A DNA stretch of 64,000 bases from Rhynchosporium graminicola (Eukaryota > Ascomycota > Leotiomycetes > Helotiales > Ploettnerulaceae): NCBI GenBank assembly GCA_900074885.1, contig FJUW01000035.1:310001-374000 (forward strand), in the 5' to 3' direction. The position numbers and the translations under genes were made by a program. Below are positions 1-12,470 of the stretch, in pieces. The notes under the pieces are model-generated. The model was given only the letters and a program-made list of their open reading frames with translations. It did not search any database and was not told the origin of the DNA. Within the stretch, counting starts at the first letter, position 1. Each line of letters begins with the position of its first letter.

Positions 1-241
1 GACTGCTAAAAACTTGCTGGGCTCTGTGTACTTACGAATAGAAATTAGTAAGTCTTCTTTTTATTCTTATCTATTTTCATGTAGCTGTGAAGGTGAGTAC
101 ATTGAGCTATTGCTTTTGGACTCTGAGAGGAGAACGGGCAAACTTTGGTGGCATAGTTGTTTTCAACTGACTCGACGAGTAGAAGTTCTTTATTACCATC
201 ATTTCAAAGTTATTCGACACGCCTTGTGATTGATCAGCATC

Positions 242-1929
242 ATGGCCATATTGAAGGACGGCAAGGATACGTTCGAAGTTCGTATCAAAATATGCGACGA
301 TGGTACATATTTTGACGAGTATGAGGACACGAAGATCCCAAGGAGTTGCGATAAAAGAAGGCAGTGTAGCCGATACATCGTTGGAGAACAAGATGTCCAA
401 TACACCATCAAAATCAAACTTAACGAGGGGTTTGACTTTGTGGCGAATTTTCTGCTGTCTAGGGACAACTTTCGTTCCCGGACACAACGAGTGCATATCC
501 TACGGTGACATATCTAAGCCATTGCCCATTGAAGGCTTGACAGCTTGTGAAAGTGACTCATCTGATGATGTTGATGAAGAGGTTACAAATTACATCATAG
601 AGCTCGATGGGACAAGCATCACTGTAGAAGGCCGCACTATTCTGGGCTCAAAATTTACTTTCCGAGGTCTCACCATTGGTCAGGCTAGACGTCCCATCTC
701 AAGAAATTTGCACTGACAATTTGACTCAGATGAAAAGCTAGCAAAAGAGACCAATATTATGGGGGTCAGCGTGGCGGATGTTGGATTCTTCACGGTTACT
801 TTAGCCAGGGTCAGATACAAACAAAGAGTTCTTTCTAATGCAGAATATCAAGAAGCCGATGCAGCCGCCTCTAGCCCAGAATTACTGAAGTTAGAGCATC
901 AATATACTTGGGATGCTAGCAAGGTGGATGAACATAATTGCAAGAAAGACAGTCTTGAATTCGTTTTCAGGCATGTTAACCTACTGTGTCATGCTACCTG
1001 TAAACTAACCTTCCAGCTTTACTGGTGGTACCGTTCAAGCCTCAGAGCCTGCGGAACTTACCGTCGAAGATTGTTGTGCTTCAGACCATGAGCACAAATT
1101 CCGATGCTATTATCGAAGTGCAGGTACGTCAGCTTGCTGTGAATTTCGACCAAACTGACTTTCTTCAGGTTTTCTGGAACGCCAAAAGTTTCTCAGATAT
1201 GCGGCACCTTTGCATTGCTTTCGATGGGAGCACCTTCTCGAATACCAGCGTAAAGCCGCCTTTCGCCAACTCCAGGATATCAACAAAGAGCACGTCCATC
1301 GTGCCCGAGAAGCTAAGGCTGGTATCATTCTTCCGAGACCAGATCAGCATGGCAAAGACAACACATTCCTTCCAGATTGGCGAAATTGATCCAAAATGTA
1401 TGCTAAGGAGATACGGAGAGCATTTAAAGCTCTGAAGGTATGTACGATGCAGATTTCGTCATCTGAACCATACTAATTCTGGGTTCAGAAAGCCAACGCG
1501 TCCTGGGTAAATGGAGAAGACCCAGGTAACCCTAAAGCCAAACCAGAGCTAGTCATACTTGACAACTCCGACGAAGAAGAAAAAATGCCAGACTTGAAGC
1601 GAGAGCGTTCGGATATACAGGTCGTGGAAGATGTCGTCGAGGTCGCGGAGCCAATTGGAGTCGAAGTGAAGAAAGAAGTCGCTCATGGAACCATCAGCAA
1701 TGATACTCCATCAGCCAAGAGGCCCAAAATCGGTGATGGAACTGAGAACAATTGGAACGAAGTCATCAGTTGGTCGGAAGATGAGCAGCTGGAGCGAGAT
1801 AAAGAAGAGGCGAAACAGCTAGCTGAGGATATTGAGTACGAGGAGCGAATAGCGAAAATGAAGCGCCAGCAGCGAGACTTGAAGGACAAGATTGCAGCTA
1901 GCGAAAAGAAAAAGAGCGGCAAGGAGTAG
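242..1929 (+). pseudogene. DUF7918-like protein, copy A (probably broken)
   Basis: This is the first of three paralogues in the window. It begins MAILKDG and aligns piece by piece with the copy at 12849-14615, including splice positions. Introns I infer are 679-729, 971-1016 (a GC-AG intron, donor GCATGT), 1124-1168 and 1438-1488; all keep frame. The C-terminus is acidic and then a charged coiled-coil-like tail (EDIEYEERIAKMKRQQRD). Two lesions are visible. The frame changes by one base somewhere around 440-485 with no usable intron. An in-frame TGA stands at 1387-1389, between WRN and SKMYAKEIRRAF, inside otherwise conserved sequence. DUF7918 proteins are fungal, often multi-copy and of unknown function. 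The family name is my recollection of its N-terminal pattern and is less certain than the paralogy itself. Confidence 0.7.
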
Positions 1930-2977
1930 TGAGCATTCTATTACGAGATTTTCGGGAGTGTGTCGGGCTACTCCGGGGGAATCTCCATTTCAGGTTTAGA
2001 GGAGAGCATTCGTGGGGTGGCGATTATGCATCTGCTTTTTATCTTCATCAAAACGTATCATCGTTCGAAAGCAAGATAAATCGTTTATCTATGATGGTCA
2101 GAGGGACACTCGACATACTTATTGCAAGCACGATACCAAAAGTCCAAAATAAAATTTGATTCCACATGATCTCTTCATATGAACGGCGGGGTTGCTGTAT
2201 GGAACTGTTCAAATATTCGTTACATCGCAAGAGATGCTCATTTTCGAATCACTATTGCGAAAAATTTCAATCTCTTAGAAAAGCAATCTTGGGTCTGAAG
2301 ATAAGCTCAAAAGTTCAATGTAAAGGTGACTATTAGGTTGTAACTCAGAGGTGTCAGGAGGATTGCATGGGCTTTATCACAGCATTTAACTGTAAGCACT
2401 TCACTGGCTCATTAGATCTCAGAGTACCAACATAAGCTCATGCCGGTTCTAATTAGCACTTCATATTAAGCCCGGCGGTAAGCAAGTGTGTCAGGTGTAT
2501 CAATTCTCATTGCAAATTGTCTACTTGTGAAGGAACGCAGCATGAAGCGGAACGCTTGAAGCTATCTCTTGCCCGATCATTATACTCTCTTTCCCATGTT
2601 CCTGGAGAAAACCTAAATCCACACTAAAATTTCAACAAAAGGGTTTGAAAAAACCCCGTCTCCATCCACTTGATTTTCTGTTAGCTATAATTTTAGCCTT
2701 ACAAGTGTGTCACATAATATTTCCGGTTTGAAGTGCAACAGAATCTTGCCAAGAAGCAACTTCCCTTGCATGAGATATAATTTGTGGAAAGTAGTCAGCG
2801 ACTGAATATATCTTATATCTGAAACGGCAATTACGGCTATCTCAAAGTGCTAAGTATCATCTGCGAGGTAAAAGCTGGGACTATTATTGGGATTGTCGAT
2901 ATGCTGGGAATATTTCAAGAAGCAGATCAAGTCTGGGAAATGGTACAAGTAGCTTGTGAGATTGAACCAGATTGTAG

Positions 2978-3402
2978 ATGGAAGACGAGTCGGGCACCTA
3001 TATCTCGCTTGGCGACAATGATCGTGAGGTTGTTTACATCACTCGAATCTGTATCGGGAATCAGAAGTCAACAATGGCACTTTGATAATCACCAAGTATC
3101 TGCATGAAGTTGTAAATTCGCGGCGTGCGACAAAACTTTCCATTGCAGAGCTGGGTAAGGTAGCCCGGCTGGATATTACGAAAGCAAAGTCGCCAAATAT
3201 TTATATGACATTGAGAATTTACGACATGCAACAAAACTTACAGAGCTAGAGGTGGCCCGGCTGAACTTCGGATTCGGTTGTTTTACTTCGCCCGACCCTA
3301 TTGCAGAACATCTCGTCTTGATTCACGACAATAGACGAGACTTGGCTTGCAGGTATGGAAGCAAATCGAGTTATCAGATATCAGGGTAGTGGCACATAAG
3401 GT
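2978..3402 (+). pseudogene. Possible small gene relic
   Basis: Starting at an ATG at 2978 the frame reads MEDESGTYISLGDNDREV and continues to STMAL before tandem stops. A one-base shift continues as IITKYLHEVVNSRRATKL, then AELGKVARLD. About 100 bp later a second similar stretch reads RHATKLTELEVARLNFG. This amino-acid texture, with an internal duplication, looks like decayed coding sequence. I do not recognise the family, and chance cannot be excluded. Confidence 0.25.
3121..3263 (+). repeat. Diverged direct repeat, about 100 bp period
   Basis: Unit 1 (3121-3170) and unit 2 (3221-3263) share ACAAAACTT, CAGAGCT and GCCCGGCTG in the same order, with small gaps between. Both lie inside the possible relic above, and both translate to an ATKL...AEL/TEL...VARL pattern. 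Confidence 0.4.
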
Positions 3403-4520
3403 ATGCACGTTGGCGGCCCGAGGATTTTGAAGTTTCCCCAATGAAAGGCGATATCTAAGAAGCTACCCTCACAATCTCCAAAAGTTTTCCAGGGAAAGGT
3501 CGCGGAGAAGGAAATTCAGTATTGCTATTACTTCAGTGCTGAATAGACCTCTTGAAGGTCGAGTAAGTGATGGGAGTATGAGAAGAACTTAAGGACACGG
3601 AAGATCCAAGAGACTTGGGGAAAGTATCGATACGGGTTTGTACACAGGGCATATGTGGTATAAAGAGAATACAATCCGGGAGCAACAAGGATTCCAAGCA
3701 GCACCTTGATCTTTGTGGCTAGCTCTAGCATAGGAAACTATCCAGATCAGATTGAAGTGGCCGATTTCTATCGAAATTACCACAATAGGTATTTAAAATA
3801 GCCAAAGCATTTTCGTGATTCAATATTTTTAAAGTCGAGTCTTGTAAATTTGCCGTCACATTACAACAACACTCATTGAAGCTTCAAAATGAAACACTCC
3901 AATTTAAGATAATCCTATCTATCAGTCTTGCTTTATCAGTCTACTTGTGGGTCTCGAACGAGCAACAAATACCAACAAGCCCAATGCTGTTGTCACTTTG
4001 ATAAGAGAGTGATATGTAGGTGATTTTATCATTGACAAGAACGAGCTACCTGATGAGACTATTAATGGTGGATACATTTGTGTCCATTCTGCTGGTCAGC
4101 CACGTTATCCTGGCATCGACACGGCTGGATTGGAGTGGAGCTCGCTTCTGACGCGTGGTAAACAAAAATCCTTGTCCATCCCATCCCCGTCGCCTTCTCC
4201 TCCCCATCTCCAAAAAATCGGCAGAAACGCACGGTAATAAACAGGAGTACATAGATCTCATCTTGATCAAGCTGTGAGACAATATTGAACGATAGTCGTG
4301 GATTCCCTGCTTCTTTCGCAACGTTGGCCTAACTGAAGGTTTGTTTACTCTCTTCTTGATTCATAAACTTCACTTTCAAATTTCATGCTAATGGTGGACG
4401 CGACAAACTAGAACCTGTCTGAATATTCAAGATCCAGACACGCACGCTTCTTCGACGGCCGCGCATTGCCTAACACAATTGCGACTCACTCACGCGGCCA
4501 ACGAGCCCTCGTCCAATACC

Positions 4521-6378
4521 ATGGCAATCCTGTCGGACGACGAGAATGAGGTGGAGGTGTCTATCATTCGACACGCCGATAACACAGAGTTCAAGGAATA
4601 CGTGAAGATTGGAGATAGGGAGAAAGGCGGTGCCGACAGCTGTGACCTATACGTAGTTTCGCAGCCAGGTTGCATATACAAGATTGACGTTACGCTGAAG
4701 AAGAGTTATGTCTTTGGAGATCACAATCAAGTTGCTGCTAAGATGTGGCTTGATAGTATTAGCCATGCAGTCGCAAAGTTCGTTTCCCACCCGATCTTGT
4801 TAATTACAGTGGTGATGCGCTGGAGGATGATATGAGCGGACAAATCGAATATGCGAGTAGGTACATTCCAGAGAATATTGTGTACAAAATCGATGGCAGA
4901 AGCTTCAACTTTCAAAATCTCATGCCAGGTAGGTGCTACTAAGAGCTCTTCCGAGCTGAGCGCTGACTCACAGTAGATGAAACTTTTGATAACGAGACAG
5001 ATGTGGGCGGAATATAACCCCGAGATCTTGGTCATCTTAGAATTTCTGTCATCAGGAGGCAGACTGACCGGGTATATTATACAGGAGCTGAATACGCGCA
5101 GAATGTCGAAGAACTGGATCGAATCGTCCGTGCCCATACGTTCACCAACATGTTACAATAGAACGCTGACCTCGAGTTCCAGATATCGTCTCAGCAAGCA
5201 AATGACGTTCTGAGAATATAACGAGTGGATGCGGTGAACTTCAAGAACCATGGAATCGCCACAACTACTGGATAGGCACAGGCTTGCATCGCTTCTGGCT
5301 CTGGATACTGACGAGTCAGGTTCACTGGCGCTCGTGATGGCGGCCATTACCCACGTGGGTATCACTGCATTCTTTCGGAGGGTTGTACAGTTAACTTCAA
5401 TTATAATGTCCGTAGAATAGGTAAGTCATACTTTGTTTCTCCCTTTTCAGTGTCACATGTTAAGAAAGCGTCTAGAGTTCCTAGATATTTTGAGCATCGT
5501 CGCCTAACCCCCTCCCTTGTACTGCTATACATGGGAGCAGCTCACTAGGCCCGAGCGAAAGGTGGCTTTTACGAAACTTCAAGAAATGAACAAAAGCTAT
5601 GTGTACAACTATCCTGTCCATGTTATTGGTAACAGCCATCAACGAAGGGAATGGTATCCGTGGAATTTAACGCAGCCTTACGAGAGAAAGCGCGCGTTCG
5701 CAGAGCTTCAGGTACGTTAGAATGGATATGCTATCAATTCAGCTCTGATTCGATTCACAGACCATGAAGAAGAAGGTCGACCGAGGGCATGTTAAGCAAC
5801 AGGTTAAGGACAAAATCCAATCCCGTCCGCAAGATGTCATCGACCTCGACGAAATTAACCCGCAACCAAAAGTCAATAGTAACAGAGGCAAGAAAACGGT
5901 TGCACAAATCAAATCCGAGATCGTCGAATTCCAAAAGCATGTATCAAACAAGCGTCGCCGCGCCCTTTCGCCGAATGAAAGTATTGCAAGTACCACAATT
6001 ATGCAAGATTGGCCCCCTCGACCACGTCGGAAAATTGTGAAGATCAAAGAGGAACCCATCGAAGTTGATCCAAGCAAAAACAATGTGTCCCACACACTAT
6101 CAGCCCTGAATTACAAGCACGACTCACCAGATCCAGGAATTCGGAACAAGCAGGTTAAATCTGAAGAAGAACCTGAAGTTGTAGATACATCTGCCTCCGA
6201 GGATGCTGAGCCCGCCGAACCTCAGCAAGACTTTTTGAGTGGCGCTGACGCTGCCGAAAGATGGGAAATCGAGTCGAGAAACGATGAGCTGGAGAAGGAA
6301 ATCGAAGGTGAGAACAGACGGGCCAAACAAGACCTAGCTGAGATTTCAAGCATGGCTGAGACAGATGTCGCAGAATGA
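4521..6378 (+). pseudogene. DUF7918-like protein, copy B (broken)
   Basis: Starts MAILSDDENEVEVS and matches copies A and C in layout: N-terminal domain, short exon with DET(F)DNETDVGGI, the segment ending RRIG before an intron, the WEQL...RKVAFTKLQ segment, then a lysine/glutamate-rich tail. The conserved middle frame carries TAA at 5015-5017, TAG at 5159-5161, TAA at 5219-5221 and TAA at 5505-5507, all in the frame that aligns with the paralogues. Exon 1 also shifts frame near 4775-4790. Only the C-terminal exon (from about 5761, reading TMKKKVDRGHVKQQ) is fully open. I read this as a decayed gene whose last exon is intact or less damaged. Two of the three splice junctions I checked (after LMPG and after FAELQ) still have GT-AG ends. 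Confidence 0.75.
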
Positions 6379-6836
6379 TATCCCAGGATGTGGTGTTGAG
6401 AGTTTTGTTGTTTACTCCTCGTAATATTAGGTGCGATTTTGACTTCTGAATACTTAGAGGTCTCTCCGAAGTACACAGCATGGAGTACTCTTTTGAGACG
6501 GGGTCGACCAAGCCGGAAAGAAATGGGAAAGGATAATTTCCCGGTTTCGATTGGTGAAATATGTGAAGTGCCTCGCTAGACACAGAGCGGTGCGAGTTTA
6601 TCAACCTCGCATTTAGCCGCCATCGTTCACGCTGGCACTTTCTCCTCTCCTCCAGCCAATTACCATGCTCCAAACACTGGCATACTTTCGCGGTGGTCCC
6701 ACTCTTGTTCTTGAAGGTATATATCAAGGTCACGGAATATTGCTGATGTTAATGATGACTTCAAACATCTAATCTTTTCATACACCACTGCCGCCTTTCC
6801 TTCCCTCTTTCTCTATAATTTATTTGGCAGTTCAAA
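6379..6836. other. Intergenic / promoter of the DUF2264 gene
   Basis: 458 bp between copy B and the DUF2264 start. A pyrimidine-rich tract at about 6777-6815 lies just upstream of the ATG, as is common in filamentous-fungal core promoters. Nothing else was recognised. Confidence 0.5.
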
Positions 6837-9023
6837 ATGGCCCAATCAAAGCAATTTGTTCTGGCCTACGATGGCACTCATCCGTTTTCCGAAGTCAACA
6901 TTGGAGACCGGGAATCTGTGCAGGAGTTGCTCAGGACGCTGCTTGATCCTTTAAAAGCACATTTCTCGCCTCTGAAAGCGAGGATCAAGGTTCCGGGTGG
7001 GACGGCTGTGAGATTCGACCAGACTGCTGCCGAAGTTGAGGGTATTTGGAGACCCGCGTGGGGACTGGCTGCTCTCCTTGCTGGTGGTGGAACTTATGAT
7101 GGGACCGAGTTGTGGATCGAAGCTGTGAAGCAGGGTGAGAATCTGCCAAATATTCAAGTTTCGATATTTAGTGACACAGCACTTGAAAACCAGGCGTTGA
7201 TGAATGTTAGGTACAAATCCCGAGAGCCCGGAGTACTGGGGTGATCCAAGAGACAATGATCAGCGAATGGTAGAGATGTGTCCAATGGGCTTCACATTGG
7301 CTGTGGCACCCGTATTTTGGGAGTCTCTGAACGAGAAGGAGAGAGCAAACGTGGAGAAATGGTTGGGAAACAGCATTAATGAGAAAAAGTGAGTGTCTTG
7401 TATATATAAGAGGTGAAGCTAACAGAACCCAGTATGCCAAACACCAACTGTTCGTATCTTCCATGTTTTCGTGGTTAAAGTCGAATAGTACAATGTGCAA
7501 AGTGCATTGCTGACCTATGTACAGGGCTCTGGTTCCGAGTTTTTGCAAATCTCGGACTTAAGAAAAATGGTGGCAAGCACTCGCAGGAGAAGATTGAGCA
7601 AGATATCATCCATCTGAACTCATTCTATCGTGGTGAAGGTTGGTCTAATGATGGGCCTGTGGGCGTCTGGCAGCAGGATTATTACAGTGGAAGTTTTGCC
7701 ATCCAATTCCTGCAACTTCTCTACGCAAAGCTAGCTGGAGATGAGGACCCAGCCAAGGCTGCTGAGTTCAAGAAGAGAGCTCAAGATTATGCTCTGGACT
7801 TCATTCACTACTTCGACGAAGAAGGAAGAGCAACACCATTTGGTCGCAGTGTTGGTTATCGCTTCGCTATGGCTTCATTCTGGGGAGCGATTGCATATGC
7901 TGATGTTGAGCTTCCCGCTCCTTTGACTTGGGGAATTGTCAAAGGCCTCATGCTCCGAAATCTCCGGTGGTGGCAGACGCAGAAAGATATCTGGAGTGCT
8001 ACCGGAACCCTGAATCTTGGGTATTGTTACCCAAACATGTATATGGCAGAGAACTACAACTCGCCACAAAGCCCTATGTGGGCTTGTCTCGCCTTCATAT
8101 GCTTAGCTGTTCCCCAAGACCATCCATTTTGGACATCAAAGGAAGAGCCATACCCATCAGAACTGATTCCAAAAGTTAAGGCTCTGAAAAACCCCGGACA
8201 CATTCTCAGCTATATCGGTGGTCATCGCCTCATTCTCTCATCTGGTCAGGCTTGTAGCTACCCAATGAAAGGCACTCACGCAAAGTATGGAGCTTTTGCG
8301 TATAGTAGCGCTTATGGGTACTCAGTACCTACTGGATGCTACACTCTCGAACAGTTCGCTCTTGCTTCCCAGCTTGGATTGTCCGATGATGGTGGGGATA
8401 TGTGGAAGACTCGTCGCATCTGTGAGGAAGCTACCCTAGAGACACATGATGACCAACCAGTCTTGAAGTCTATTTGGAAGCCATTTCCAGATGTCAAGAT
8501 CAAGACCTATCTCCTACCACCTGTGGATGCAACTCCAAACTGGCATCTACGAGTTCACAAGATCGAGGCAGGTCGTGAAGTGATGACTGCAGATGGAGCG
8601 TTTGCAATTTACAACGAAACCGACCCTAATGGCCGATATCTAGATCTGTACAACTCAAAGACATTTGAAGGCACTCTGCCAAAGATCATCGGAAACTACG
8701 ATCTCAACACCCCGGAAGGAAGCTCGCCAGGTGCAGTAGGTGCTTTCGCTGTGTCTAAAGGTGCAGTGGGTATTGTTGCACTGGAGGCCGATACACGACG
8801 GACGGCGATGCATGTAAATGCTGATCCAAACTCTAACCTGATTGAGAGTCGGACCGTTATTCCAACTCTTCAACATACAATCAAGAAAGGGGAGACTGTC
8901 TGGTACGTGACGGCGATTTATGCGAAGCCGTCAGGCGAAAAGGTGCAGCCTTCGACATATCTGGATGGCTGGGACAGCAAGCCCGTGGTTCCGAAGTGGC
9001 TCGCAGAGGAGATCTCATCGTAG
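6837..9023 (+). CDS. DUF2264 domain-containing protein
   Basis: I infer four exons: 6837-7134, 7211-7388, a 17-nt microexon 7433-7449, and 7525-9023, giving 663 residues. All junctions are GT-AG and keep frame. The microexon supplies the conserved MPNTN and splits the Trp codon of NWLWFRVF. Family hallmarks in order are [59 protein letters not shown], the (alpha/alpha)-barrel-like middle with [17 protein letters not shown], and [17 protein letters not shown]2264 proteins are of bacterial and fungal distribution; their fold suggests a carbohydrate-active role, but no activity is established to my knowledge. No signal peptide is visible, so it is probably cytosolic. It lies head to tail with the MFS sugar transporter downstream. 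Confidence 0.88.
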
Positions 9024-9941
9024 ATATTGGTCAGATGGAGGGTACTTTGATTTATCACATATCTTTACAGGTGTTCATATCTGCTCGCAATCCTCATTGA
9101 AATGTGTTTCACTTCATGCTTGATCACGTGTGCCGTCTTCGACGAGATATCCGAGCAACATAGTTCACGCTATAAACAAATCCGGATTTCAGAGCCTACC
9201 ATCCAAAGCACCGGTTCACGGGTAAGTATATGTCCCGCTGTCACAGTCATATAATCGGGGTTTGTTATCTTGCTGTTGGACATTTGTTAGAATGTGCATG
9301 GGTTTGGTTGTACCCCGCTATGCGAGTCTGGTGTATTTGTCCCTGCACGGAGCTTGGTATTGGCATTTGTTGGTCATTACTGTCGTGTAAGCGCCCCATA
9401 CGGCGTCTAGCAGCAGCTCTGGCAAGCAGACTGCAAATCATCTTCCATTTGGAGGCTACAATTTCCATCTATCACGGCTCAACGGCTCCTTCAATTGAGG
9501 AGTAACAAAGTGGTGTGTGATACGACCCGCGCGCGGCGCCGAGTCTTGTCGTACAGAGCCCAGGATACTATCTTATCTGATAGAGCACGCTTAATGGCTG
9601 AGTGTGTAATCGGGTTGTGGTTGACAAGAGTGAATCCGATTTATCCAATGCCCATTGGGTGGCTAATAGCTGTGTCTTGGAACTTGAGCCTTCTAGGTCG
9701 AGGATGGCTTACAATGGCCAGGGTAATATGGGTGCTGGGCGTGTCTGGGCGCATGATGCACATGCCTCCCCCATCTACCCCAGGAAATATTCAATATATG
9801 AATAACTTACTGCCCACCCTACTTGCACGTTTCGATCCTCACCAGTACAATCTTGTGCTCTGGGATTTCGCCTGAGCAGTTGTCGCGCAGCATCGGAGTT
9901 GAACGACACTTACTGAGTTCAAGAATCACCTGGTCGTAAAT
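9024..9941. other. Intergenic, about 0.9 kb
   Basis: Separates the DUF2264 gene from the MFS transporter. It contains a TTGATCACGTGT motif at 9120-9131 (listed separately). Open frames here have no recognisable domain. Confidence 0.5.
9120..9131 (+). promoter_or_regulatory. E-box-like motif TTGATCACGTGT, site 1
   Basis: This 12-mer includes the palindrome CACGTG, a binding core of fungal bHLH factors. It occurs identically at 16182-16193 in the SnoaL/SDR divergent promoter. Here it is about 810 bp upstream of the MFS start. A regulatory role is inference only. Confidence 0.25.
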
Positions 9942-12470
9942 ATGGGGTTATTACAGCGAGTCGTCAAGAATGATGCGATGAAAACGTGAGGGAAATGTGG
10001 TTCTTCTTCTGCTTCAATGGCTAATGTATCATGGTAGAGATCCTCATGAGATCTACGGATGGCGAATCTTTGTCCTAGGTGGGTACTTTATCCCAATCAT
10101 CTGAAAGATACACAAGGATTTCGATTTCCAAAGTCGAGGTTTGATCAATTTGTAGCTAACTTTTTTTGTAGCATGTTCAGGTAAGAAATCCAAGGTCGTT
10201 TGAGTGCCAAAACCTCGCGATGCATTGTGTTCGCGCTGCGGCGCAGCTTCGCAAAGATGGGATTAGAGACCCGTCAGATTGACATATAGATAGCGTGTTT
10301 CGGCGGGATGTTATTCGGATGGGACATCGGGTCCATTGGAGGTATTATTGTCATGGAAGCTTTCAAGGCGTAGGCGATGGTCCAGTCCGCTGTGCAAGCT
10401 CCAACTAATCTATGGAAGCGAATACAACATAACGCCGAAGATTGCCGCTACCTTGAATAGCAACAGTAAGTTCAGGACCGGAGGCGACCAAAACAAGGTC
10501 AAACTAACAATGGTAGTTGTGAGCACTCTGCAAGGAGGCTGCTTCTGTACGTATTTTCTGTATCAATTTTTCATGACGCGAAGTCTAGAGTTGGAACCCT
10601 TAAGATGGTCCTCAGACATCCATATGGAGGCTCACAAATGCTAATACATCGATAAGTCGGCTCTTTGATCGCATACTATATTGCGGACAAATGGGGACGA
10701 CGACCCTCCCTACTTCTCGCCGCTGGGGTGACCTGTCTCGGTGTTACCATTCAATGTGCAACTAAGGGCCATCTGTAGGCTTTTTTCATCACCAAATACT
10801 ATGGCGCGGTCTGATATCAAATCTAGTGATGGACTCTACGTTGGTCGACTTGTTGCAGGATTTGGAGTCGGTGCAGCAAGCATGTTGACGCCCCTTTATG
10901 TTAGCGAGAATGCTCCACGCGCGATCCGAGGTGGTTTGACAGGCCTCTATCAATTGTTCATTGCCACGGGTGTTATGCTCAGCTTCTGGGTCAACTATGT
11001 AAGCAACAGGTCGAAGAACTAGTGCAGACTCTGCAGAGAGACCATTCTGACACCTTCCACAGGGATGCTACCGAAACTTCAAGCCCAAGACAACAAACAC
11101 CTCAACTTGGCTCGTTCCTTTGGCACTCCAAGCCATCCCCGCGCTCTGTCTATTTGTCGGCGTGTTCTTTTGCAATGAGTCGCCACGATGGCTTGCTAAG
11201 ACCGATAACTGGGAGAAAGCCACTGAAGTTCTGTCTCGAATCACAAAGTCAGTCCATTAATGCTATAAACTTGATGAGTTCTACTGATGGCTTGTAGCCT
11301 GCCTCGTGATCATCCATATGTCCAAATGGAACTCGATGAGATGAGAGTACAGCTTGACAACGAGGTCAGCAAATCAAATAACTACCCAGAACAAGTACTA
11401 ACATATTGACAGCGCCGATTGATTGGTGGTGCAAGCTTCTGGGACTTGCAGCGTGAGATGTGGACTATCAAAGGAAACCGAAATCGAGCTTTGATTTCTA
11501 TTGGTCTTATGGTTTGCCAACAGATGACTGGAACGTAAGAGCTTCTGCTCCTAGTAGATGCCGAGCTGGAGTCCTGACGTGCTAATAGCAATGCTATCAA
11601 CTACTACGCACCACTCATTTTCCGGAATCTAGGTATCGTTGTACGTGGCACTATCTTTTTCATAGTCTTAAGGCTAATGTACTTCCAGGGAACCGACACA
11701 GGTCTTTTCGCTACCGGTATCTACGGCGTTGTCAAAATGGTCACTTGCGCCGCCTTCCTCCTCTTCGCAGCCGATTCTCTAGGCCGACGTCGCTCACTTC
11801 TTTGGACATCGATTGCACAAGGTTCCGCCATGTTCGTCATTGGGTTCTATATTAGATTTAAGCCTCCCGTCCAGGGCGAGCCAATCCCAGGCGTCGGATA
11901 CTTCGCACTGGCATGTATCTTCCTCTTCGCCGCCTTCTTCCAGTTCGGCTGGGGTCCTTGCTGCTGGATCATCGTATCTGAAATCCCTACCGCGAGACTG
12001 AGAGCTATGAACGTAGCTCTAGCCGCTGCGACTGTAATAATTCTTCGCTTTGTCTCTGTATGATATGCTGACTTTTTATTCAGCAATGGCTTTTCAACTT
12101 CGTCGTTGCGCAGGCGGTGCCGCATATGATGGAAACGGTTGGAGAACATGGATACGGAACGTACTTTATCTTTGGCAGTTTCTGCTTTGGTATGTTCTTC
12201 TACGTGTGGTTTCTTATTCCCGAGACTAAGGGGCTGAGCTTGGAGAGAATGGATGATATGTGAGTACCTTATTCATTTTGAAGAGTGACGAAGCCTTCTA
12301 GCTAATGCATTCACAGCTTTGGTGTCACGGAAATGGCCAAGGCAGTTGCTGTTGGCGATGAAGAACATGGACGCCGCCCAAAAGAGAAGACTGCTCATAC
12401 CGAGGTCATTGAGAACACCGCTAGTCCAAGGCTTCAAGAGCAGACCAGAGATCGAGAGGTGCAAATTTGA
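9942..12470 (+). CDS. MFS sugar/quinate-type transporter
   Basis: My model has 15 exons, all GT-AG and phase-consistent, giving 545 residues: 9942-9985, 10038-10078, 10172-10180, 10294-10369, 10419-10465, 10517-10546, 10657-10774, 10827-10998, 11063-11247, 11298-11364, 11413-11534, 11589-11640, 11689-12033, 12084-12259, 12317-12470. The 9-nt exon restores [16 protein letters not shown] in helix 1. Sugar-porter signatures follow: [10 protein letters not shown] after helix 2, [48 protein letters not shown], and the [10 protein letters not shown]-terminal motif. The [12 protein letters not shown] and FFQFGWGP stretches resemble the quinate/QutD-like branch, but substrate cannot be assigned. No quinate catabolic genes are nearby. 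Twelve membrane helices are expected for the family. The intron count is unusually high for a fungal transporter. Confidence 0.9.

Larger units (their letters stand above)
1930..4520. other. Intergenic, about 2.6 kb, with a possible gene relic
   Basis: This stretch lies between DUF7918-like copies A and B. It is AT-rich and stop-rich, and its open frames are short and read as chance. The only protein-like patch I see is at 2978-3402, listed separately. No tRNA or transposon ends were recognised. Confidence 0.55.

Noticed and set aside
9942..12470. Assigning the transporter to a quinate utilisation cluster
   Set aside because: No quinate dehydrogenase, dehydroquinase or dehydroshikimate dehydratase is visible nearby; family wording alone does not fix the substrate.
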